DNA from: Phialophora verrucosa
Lineage: Eukaryota > Ascomycota > Eurotiomycetes > Chaetothyriales > Herpotrichiellaceae
Direction of reading: 5' to 3'
DNA length: 64,000 bases
Assembly: GCA_002099365.1 (NCBI GenBank)
Contig: MSED01000005.1
Span: 930,001 to 994,000, forward strand
Part shown: positions 57,042 through 64,000 of the stretch, piece after piece
Numbering within the stretch: the stretch's first letter is position 1
Layout: each line of letters starts with the position of its first letter
The notes under the pieces: generated by a model
Told to the model about the DNA's origin: nothing
Database searches by the model: none
The model's input: the letters and a program-made list of their open reading frames with translations, nothing else
Program-made: the position numbers and the translations under genes

Positions 57042-58507
57042 ATGGGTGACAAACACGGGCGCCCCAGGAAGATCAAAGACTTCTCAAAAGTCATAAAAGC
57101 ATTCTCCTCGCATTACAATGACGCTCACGACGATCAAACTGCCGTCCCAGAAGAGGAACGCAAGAAGAGACGAGAGAAAGCCGCTCAAGTTTCTGACTCG
57201 TGAGTATCAGCCTGTCTTCCCATATCCACGTCGATCTCCCCTTCCTCAATCCTCGAAAGACCACAAACGAGGATCCATCCCACATCATTGAATCTTTTTG
57301 AACCTTTTTCCTTTCCTCATGGTGGTTCAAGCCCTGCAACCCAGAGCCCATGCCATGCGAGGTCCTCTAACGACAATCCACACTCTCCTGCAGATACTAC
57401 GCCTTCGCCAGCGCGGCCTACGAGTCAAACTGGTCAACGCACTTCCACTACGCGCCCTTCCCGGCCACCTACCCGCCCAACGACTCGACCCTCGCGACGG
57501 CGATGCAATTCTACGAACACCGCCTGGCCCACCTCGCGCACCTCCGTCCCGGAATGCTCGTCCTCGACGTAGGCTGCGGCATTGGCGGACCCGCGCGCGC
57601 CATCGCCCGCTTCACAGGCTGCACGGTCGTCGGGCTGACAATCAACCAAGGCCAAGTCGACCGCGCGATCTACCTCACCGCCCTGGAGGGCCTTTCGGAC
57701 AAATGCACCTTCCTCCAAGGCGACTTCCTCGCCATGCCGTTCGTGGACCGCAGCTTTGACGCCGCCATCGCCATCGAGGCGACCTGCCATGCCGGCTCCC
57801 CGGCGCTCGTCTACGCCGAGATCAACCGCGTGCTCAAGCCGGGCGCCAGGTTCGCGTCTAGCGAGTGGGTGCTCACGCCGCGGTACGACCCCTCGGACGG
57901 GACGCACGTCCGCATGCGCAACCGCGTCGAGCAGGGCAACGCGGTCGTAGATCTGCAGACGAGCGAGCAGGCGAGGGCCCAATTCCTGGCGGTGGGGTTC
58001 GAGCTGGAGCACGAAGAGGATTTCGCGGCCTTTTTCGACCATGCCGGGAATCAGGACTCGGACCGGAGTTCGAGACACAACAACGGGCCCCACACCCAGG
58101 ACACTCCATCCTCGACGGTCCTCGTCCCCTTCATCTCCGGTCCAGCTTGCGCGCCGGGCCCCTCCGTCCCCGTGCCCCTGTCTGCCGGCCCGCGCACGAT
58201 GTACCGTCCCTGGACGTTCCCTCTCCGCGGGCGACACGACCTCGCCACCACGTGGACGGATTGGTGGACGTGCTTCAAGATGTCGCGCCTGATGCGCCGC
58301 CTCTGCTTCTGGTACGTGTATTTCGGGGACAAGGTCGGGCTGGTGGACAAGGGCGTCATGCAAGCGATGCAGACGCTGGCCGTGTGCGTGGACTCGGTGG
58401 CCGACGCCGGGGATGGAGGCATTTTCAGCCCGTGTTGGTGGTTCATTGGACGGAAGGTGGGTGGGGATGAAGAGCAAGAGGGCGAGGGAGGAGAGGGAGA
58501 TGCATGA
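57042..58507 (+). CDS. Erg6-type sterol C-24 methyltransferase paralogue, divergent
   Basis: Two exons (57042-57199 and 57394-58507) give 423 residues. The protein is a class I SAM methyltransferase of the Erg6/SMT group: ESNWSTHFHYAPF in place of the sterol-binding WG-SFHFSRF motif, then motif I VLDVGCGIGGPARAIARFTG (near 106-125), NQGQVDRAIYLTALEGL, GDFLAMPF and IEATCHAGSP. The C-terminal SMT domain is recognisable (DWWTCFKMSRLMRRLCFW, IFSPCWWFIGRK). It differs from true Erg6: the basic 53-residue N-terminus, weak sterol motif I, and about 50 extra residues (265-325, Pro/Ser-rich) before YRPWTFPLRG. That segment could be a real insertion or an unrecognised intron. It may methylate another sterol or triterpene. 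The GC-rich second exon also gives long antisense open frames that are not genes. Confidence 0.8.
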
Positions 58508-59249
58508 CGATTCGAGCGTGTTGATGTACTGGTGACGCTGTGCTGTGCTATTGAACCGAATGGACTTGTAATGAGCGTTGACAGTACTACCGGTCTGCTG
58601 GTCCATATCTACAATCAGAGAGTCAAGCTCTACGGAGTACTAGGTTTAATGATTGACGGGACTGGCAGGTTCAGTGCGGATGGGATCCGGATTCATTCTC
58701 TTGAGCAATTTCACATTTTGGTCGCTCTGCAGAGGCGCTACTGGGTGTGCACAATGCACAAGCTTCACTTTCATATAGGAAGCATAGCACTAGCTGAGTC
58801 ATGTTGTCCCACCCTAGCTTTAAAAGCCTGATCGAACCCCTTGCCCAGCTGCCTTCCGAGGTGCGTTAAGAGTGGTGCATTTCTCGTGATTCATGCCATT
58901 GATATTCATTTCCCATCACCCATGATCTTGCTCTCCAGCGTCAAGAACTTTCGACGAGACCATGATCGGAGGGAGATGGCCGTGAGAAAAGTAGGCAAAT
59001 CCCGCTCCACCGCCGCGCAATGCTGATAAAGATGTGTACAACCTTGCCCCTTCATCAATTTTGAAAGCACTTCAACCCCGATTCGCCCCAGGCCAGCCGA
59101 TATCAAACTGCGTAAGACTCTTCAAGCAAGATTCCCACAGCACGGGACACACCATAAGCCCGAGGCGCCCGAGCGCTGGAGATAGAAACGCCATGTGGTA
59201 GGTCCATATGTCTGCATTTACATTATTGTCAACCAACGGCAGGCGCTGC
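58508..59249. other. convergent gap, nothing recognised
   Basis: Three-prime flanks of the Erg6-like gene and cullin. A TACGGAGTAC word lies near 58625. No gene is visible. Confidence 0.6.
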
Positions 59250-61731
59250 TCAAGCAATGTAGGCCAACTCGTCATTATCGAGTCGCTCAATATAATCTTT
59301 CTCCATCAGAGCATCAATGTTCTTCTTGATGTCGGAGATCTTGGGCGGGAAGCGACTTCGAACCTGGTTGATGACTTCTTCGACAAGGTGGACGTGCTTG
59401 AGCTTCTTGCGACCCTTCATAATGCGAACAATAACAGCCTAGAGCAAGTCAGTGAATAAGTACAGTAACCGACAAGGTAGAAATCATACCTGAAGTAACA
59501 GCTTCCGATCTTCTTCGATCGTCTTGTGAGTGTCCTCGGATTCTACCTTTTGCTCTGTCTTGGGTGTGATATTCAAGTTGATTTTGACCTTCTTGTTCTT
59601 GAAGTTGTAGTTCAAGGAGTAACTAGTACCAGGTTCAGCTTTGCCGTCTTCTGGTGATGCATTCAAGACGCGAGCCTTGCACAGAATGTTGATTGCAGGT
59701 TCAATCGTCTCCTCTGTCAGCTTTGTGATTTCCTTGATATCAGTGTAATCCATTTTGTCGGCATCATTGAACAATAGCAAGATGGCCATCTGATAGGTTG
59801 ACACCTGGAAAGTGTAGGGGACTTTCTGACTCTTGATGTAGTTGGCACGGATCTCACCCTTGCACAAGTTCCAAAGCCACGTCAACTTGCGGCCGTTGTG
59901 CTTGCCGTCGTAGAACTTGGAAAACGAGTCAACAGCCTTGCTGATCTCTGCAGGAGGGGCGAAGGGTGTGTTCGGTGCGTTCAGCGGCCAAAATCCTGTG
60001 CCGAGAATCTGGAATGTGGAATCCACGATCTTCCTGTCAGGGTTGTCTTCCACAAGCTTGTCATTGAAGTCTTTGTAAGCGATATTAAGGTCCTTGGAGA
60101 TCTGGACGTCCTGGAACATGCGCTGGAGTTTGTTGGTGTATTCATAACCACAGGCCTCCTTCAGTTTACTGATCATACTCGTCTCGGCGTCATCGGAGAC
60201 TGAGCTAGTGTGGACAAGGCGCTTGGCCAACATGCGAGAGTAGAACTTCTGGAAGACATCCTTGTCTTCAATGTACTTGAAGACAACCATGATCTGGACG
60301 AGCAGTTCTTCGAGCTCGGACTCGTCTGCGGCTTTGGCTCCCTTCTTGAGAAGTTGATCGGCATACTTGGCTAGTAGTTCTGGCGAGCGAGTAGAATTTG
60401 TCTTGCAGACCTGGTTGTGGTTGACGAACTCCTGGCACGCGTTGTCGAGTGACCGCACAAATTCCGATTCTCCGTTGAACGCAACGTTGACGAGCTGCTG
60501 ATATTTGCTGTGGATCTCAAGCAGAGCGTCGACGTAGACCTTGGGTTCGAAGTTATCACCTTGTGCAGAGACCTTCTCGACTGCTACAAGGCCAGCTTTC
60601 CGGACATGCGCCTCGAAGCGGGTTCTGAGAGGCTCCAAGCCATCCTTGATGCGAGACAGGAGCTTGTACATCCGAGCAAGATCGTCGGTACGTTCGGTGT
60701 CAAGCAGCAGCTGGAACTCGTCCCGCAACAGAACCGAATGGGCGCTGATCAAGGCTTCGTTGCAGGTTTCCATGAGTTTCTTCATGATGTCTGGGTGCAG
60801 GTAAAGACCGACACGTTCTTTCTCTTCCTCAAGTCGTGCTTCGGCCTTCTTCATGTACTCGACGACGCTGTTCTCTGCCACGAATCGTCTGGACTCGTTG
60901 GTGTAGTATTCTTTGGTGGCGGCGATGAAGGGACGTTCGAAATACATGCGGTAGACATCGAGAGTTGACTTGGTGCTATCGAGCTCGTCCAGGCCGAGAG
61001 AGACGAAAGAATCGACGATCGCCTTGATCTGCATCTGGTCGATGGTCTCACCGTTGCGCTGCTTCTCGACAAGCCGCAGAACCGCCTCCATGACCTTGGA
61101 CTCGACAGCCTTGAAGAAATCATCCTTCCACTTGACGAGATGGAGCGTGTAGACATCGTAAACGTTCTTCTTGCCTTCATCAATCTCTCGTTTGACCCAG
61201 TGTCGATTCAGATATCGGAAGAGATGGTTGTTGTACTTTGCGGCATCGGTGTATCGCTTCCACTCGCGGATGTAGAAGGTTAGGAGGGCTTCGTCTGAAT
61301 GTGACTCGGATGCGATCAGGACGCCTTTAAGGTGTTCTGTGAGGTACTGGCCCAGGAGCTGGTAGAGTTCTTCGCCCAACAGATGAGCGCCGCGGTGACT
61401 CTGGCTAAGGGCAACTTGTGGAGCACCTTGCTGGCTGGTTGCGGCTTTCTGGGAGGTACAGAAATTGTGGACTGCAGTGTAAACGCCCCTATCATCATGC
61501 TAGGTTAGTGTCGCCAGAAAGACGAAGAGGACTAGGCTGCTCGTACATGTAAGTCTTCATGTCAAGACCTTCCTGCAGTTTGGTCATGACATTGTTGACG
61601 TTCTTTTCTAGATAGGTCCACCTGCTGCTTGTGAGTCAAATGCCAGATTTATCTTCTCCCGAGGCTTCTTACGTCGAGTCCAGGTCGTCCCGTGCCCTCA
61701 TGGCCGGGTTGGTAGCCGTGACGGGTGGCAT
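59250..61731 (-). CDS. cul1: cullin-1, scaffold of SCF ubiquitin ligases
   Basis: Four exons (61731-61673, 61621-61547, 61488-59490, 59438-59250) encode 773 residues. The two tiny 5' exons supply MPPVTATNPAMRARDDL and the conserved TWTYLEKNVNNVM, joined to GVYTAVHNFCTSQ. The N-terminal cullin repeats bind Skp1/F-box adaptors. The cullin-homology domain (VFKYIEDKDVFQKFYSRMLA, then SKLKEACGYEYTNKLQRM) binds the Rbx1 RING protein. The last exon holds the neddylation domain, with the modified lysine predicted at Lys719 in VIVRIMKGRKKLKH, and the invariant end YIERLDNDELAYIA. Every family landmark is present, so this is a complete housekeeping gene acting in the cytosol and nucleus in protein turnover and cell-cycle control. 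Confidence 0.97.
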
Positions 61732-62399
61732 CTTTGAGGAGTGCTCGAAGGACACGGCGAGAGATGAAGTGCGAGTGACGGACAGGGGGATCGGTCGCAC
61801 ACGTAAGTTCTCCGGTTGACCTCTCTGTTGCAGGATGTATCTTGGTCGGTCGTGCCAGTCCCAGTTGTCAGATCGGTCCGCCAGGTCCTGGTGACAGACG
61901 AGGCGAGGTTGAAGTAGTGAACAGCTGCCTTTGCGCTTGAGTCACTACAACAGCACAGGGTTCTCCTTCATTCACCTGCTGCGTACAGGTCCACCGAGGT
62001 GAGAGAAAGAAAGAGAATGCCTTGCTCACAGCAGGCACAACACACAATCTCGATAATGTTCAGTTGAGAGTGAACCAAGTGCCTGAGTGTCACTGCCTGC
62101 AGTCGCCCCTGCTGGCCGGATTATCATTGTTCCCGGGCTGATGACTAAAGTGAACAGAACCACAAAGGAAGCGGTAATACTTCGGCCAGAAATAAACGCA
62201 ATCACGACAATCATACGTCATATGTGATCATTCAAACTTTCTTTGGTACTTTCTACAATTATGTGGTGAGCGTGTCTGAGCTCAAAGTCTTGTACAAAGG
62301 GATATTGTTGATTGCGTTGGCGACACTTCGCGCTGGTATCAACAGAAGCAGCTTGTGGCGATACGCCTATATTGCTTCCTCTCCCGTCCGTCAATCAAT
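61732..62399. other. divergent intergenic gap
   Basis: Between the divergent starts of cullin-1 and the cupin gene, so it should hold both promoters. No motif stands out. Confidence 0.6.
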
Positions 62400-62927
62400 A
62401 TGTCTGTCATTCCCTTGAGCGCCTTGCGCGTCTCTCGACACCAAATCCCTGCCTATCAGCGTATACCAAACACGTCGATCCAGCACAAGCCACTGATGAT
62501 CTACCATGGCGTCTTCTCAAACTCCACTCCTTCATCTGTCGAATCTCATCTGAAATCTGTCGGCGTAGTATCTCCGCAATGGACTTACACCATGTTTGCG
62601 GAAACACACTTCCACTCAAATACCCATGAGGTCCTCAGCGTTGTCGCCGGCTCGGCCAAATGTTGCTTTGGGGGTGAAAAGAACGAAGCGCGTTTGGAAC
62701 CTGTGCTTGGGAAGGGCGACGTGGTGATAGTTCCTGCCGGTGTAGGCCATCGGTTGCTGGAAGACTATGGCGGCTTTCAGATGGTGGGCTCGTATCCGAC
62801 AGGGAATACCTGGGATATGTGTTATGGTAAGGCAGGTGAGGAAGAGCAGGTCAAGCAGATCGAGCGCCTGGGTTGGTTCAAGCGCGACCCAATCTATGGT
62901 GACGATGGACCGAGCCTCTCTGTGTGA
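62400..62927 (+). CDS. small cupin-fold protein
   Basis: A single exon of 175 residues; the first ATG is 62400 although the frame is open somewhat further upstream. It has a single cupin barrel: motif 1 HFHSNTHEVLSVVAGSAKC with two His and a Glu as likely metal ligands, and motif 2 GDVVIVPAGVGHRLLED with the last His. The C-terminal YPTGNTWDMCYGKAGEEE and DPIYGDDGPSL are conserved in fungal and bacterial YjlB-like cupins. The function of these is unknown; they may be small-molecule isomerases or dioxygenases. Cytosolic, no signal peptide. Confidence 0.88.
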   Translation: MSVIPLSALRVSRHQIPAYQRIPNTSIQHKPLMIYHGVFSNSTPSSVESHLKSVGVVSPQWTYTMFAETHFHSNTHEVLSVVAGSAKCCFGGEKNEARLEPVLGKGDVVIVPAGVGHRLLEDYGGFQMVGSYPTGNTWDMCYGKAGEEEQVKQIERLGWFKRDPIYGDDGPSLSV

Positions 62928-63061
62928 TGGTGCAATGTGAAATACCGGAATAGAGAACATGCGTCGGCAGGTCTAGCTGTGTTATGTGATCCCCGTCTGC
63001 GAGGGATTTGATTGTGTACAAAATGATGCTATTTTATTGCGCGTTCTGGTCATTACTCGTT

Positions 63062-63958
63062 TCACTTCGTGTCGATCCGTTCTACCAGCCTGGAATTCAC
63101 TCCCGTCAGTAGTGATCGCAGGAAATGACGGGACAAAGCTTACCTCAAGACGCTGACCGAAAATGTCAGCAGCCATGCAGTGAGTGACACCAACAACACC
63201 GAGCTCAATGACTCAGCCCTATCGCAGACATTGTCAAACCTGCCAGCCGTTGTCGGCTGTGTGGGAGCCTTACAGGCCCCTTCATCCACCGTTAAAGATT
63301 CGAAACTCAAGGCGAGATTAGCAGACTGGAACACAACAAAGAACAAGTCCAGCAGCACCAGTCGTACTTTTGCCCTGGCCGGTCGCAGTCCCAGAGGTTT
63401 CGAGAAGTATTCATCGTAGGTGATGTAGACGGTGTATACTATCGCAATAGCATCGACAATTATGGCCATCAAGCCGGACGGATCGCGGTAGTAGTCCGTG
63501 GCGGTAGGCCCCACGCGCTCGACACAACCGGGGCTTCGCGATCCTGGTGGCTCTGCGATGCACCTGGTGATCTTGCCGGTTTCCTGGTATATAGAGGCGC
63601 CGAGAATCATGGCGGCAACAGCAAAGACCAAAACGATCATCCGGAAGATCAGAGGTATGAACGGGTTGCGCAGGACTGTGAACTGAGCGCGCTTGTACCA
63701 GACTTTCCTCTTACGACGGAAAGCGCGATACCGGCTACTGCTGTCCTCCATGTCGTCGTCATCATGATCGGCCAACCACTCCTTCGAATAGTCCGTCATG
63801 TTCTGATTCAGCCATTCCGTGTCCACCTTTTCGCTGTTGAAATTCTCCTGCGGATAGGCGCTGGGTTGGGCGAAGGACTCCCACCTGGAAGTTTGTGGAG
63901 GCCTTGCGCGGGTTGAAGGCGTGTAGAATCCATCCGCGTGGTGCTGCTTGTCTCCCAT
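63062..63958 (-). CDS. SRF1-like regulator of phospholipase D, membrane protein
   Basis: Two exons (63958-63144 and 63089-63062) give 280 residues; the last exon adds only eight residues (LVERIDTK). An N-terminal cytosolic part with an acidic DDDDMED run is followed by a basic RRKRKVWYKR border. Four transmembrane segments follow: NPFIPLIFRMIVLVFAVAAM (about 100-125), SGLMAIIVDAIAIVYTVYIT, VRLVLLDLFFVVFQSANLAL and SSVLLVSLTAWLLTFSVSVL. ITYDEYFSKPLGLRPARAK between helices 2 and 3 is the family hallmark. Yeast Srf1 regulates phospholipase D (Spo14); the fungal family is annotated by that similarity, so function here is inferred. It ends convergently, 134 bases from the cupin stop. The start is the first ATG. 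Confidence 0.85.
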
Positions 63959-64000
63959 CAGCGGACGTCTGGAGATCGAAGGGCTGTAGTGATGTTGCGC

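Noticed and set aside
57434..58606. 390-codon antisense ORF opposite the Erg6-like gene
   Set aside because: Shadow of a GC-rich coding exon; Arg/Gly/His-rich and meaningless, while the sense strand encodes clear SAM motifs.
1..64000. tRNA, rRNA, CRISPR arrays, intact transposons
   Set aside because: Looked for B-box-like GGTTCGA words, spaced repeats and transposase or reverse-transcriptase motifs by eye; found none convincing. A tRNAscan-SE and RepeatMasker run would settle this.

Overview
The window is nuclear DNA of a filamentous ascomycete (Pezizomycotina; the class cannot be fixed from sequence alone). Evidence: gene-dense GC-rich DNA, most genes split by short GT-AG introns of about 50-200 bases with GTAAGT/GTACGT-like donors, and family content typical of this group (HET-domain protein, TRI12-type MFS pump, Gp60-70-like secreted propeller, cAMP-receptor-like GPCR, SRF1-like membrane protein). 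I support 22 protein-coding genes, one of them cut by the left edge. Gene models were built by hand by joining frames at splice sites; all joins keep frame, but none is backed by transcripts. No tRNA, rRNA, CRISPR array or intact transposon was found.

Left part (1-20 kb), largely accessory and metabolic: a BAG-domain co-chaperone (5' end missing); a small secreted NTF2-like protein whose leader is a 17-bp minisatellite; a seven-helix cAMP-receptor-like GPCR; a TRI12-type efflux pump; a secreted Gp60-70/carboxymuconate-cyclase-like propeller; a bZIP factor with an atypical basic region; a GFA-type zinc protein; a COMT-like O-methyltransferase; and a HAD hydrolase whose only intron carries about 30 copies of a perfect hexamer. 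Pump, regulator, methyltransferase and hydrolase are all tailoring-type functions, but there is no PKS, NRPS or terpene synthase here.

Centre (20-32 kb), mostly housekeeping: UBR7/mlo2-like PHD/UBR-box protein and MCM2 form a divergent pair over a 355-bp gap that holds two MluI cell-cycle boxes. A 2.9-kb gene-free stretch with a degraded segmental duplication follows, then a DUF1275 membrane protein and a SulP sulfate permease.

32-42 kb: a 4.4-kb gene-free stretch, an 851-residue HET-domain protein and a five-exon GH31 alpha-xylosidase-like enzyme. This is the most accessory-looking part.

Right part (43-64 kb): an LSH/HELLS/DDM1-type SNF2 remodeler, a TLP1-like thiolase-fold protein, a 922-residue protein of unknown function, a dual-specificity-phosphatase-like protein with an altered signature, a mitochondrial Mit_KHE1-family protein, a divergent Erg6-type methyltransferase, cullin-1 (SCF scaffold), a cupin, and an SRF1-like membrane protein.

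The points most worth a second look are the two tandem arrays inside transcribed regions (17-mer leader, hexamer intron), the paired cell-cycle boxes at MCM2, the altered active-site or DNA-contact residues in the phosphatase-like and bZIP proteins, the Erg6 paralogue with a linker insertion, and the unrecognised 922-residue protein.
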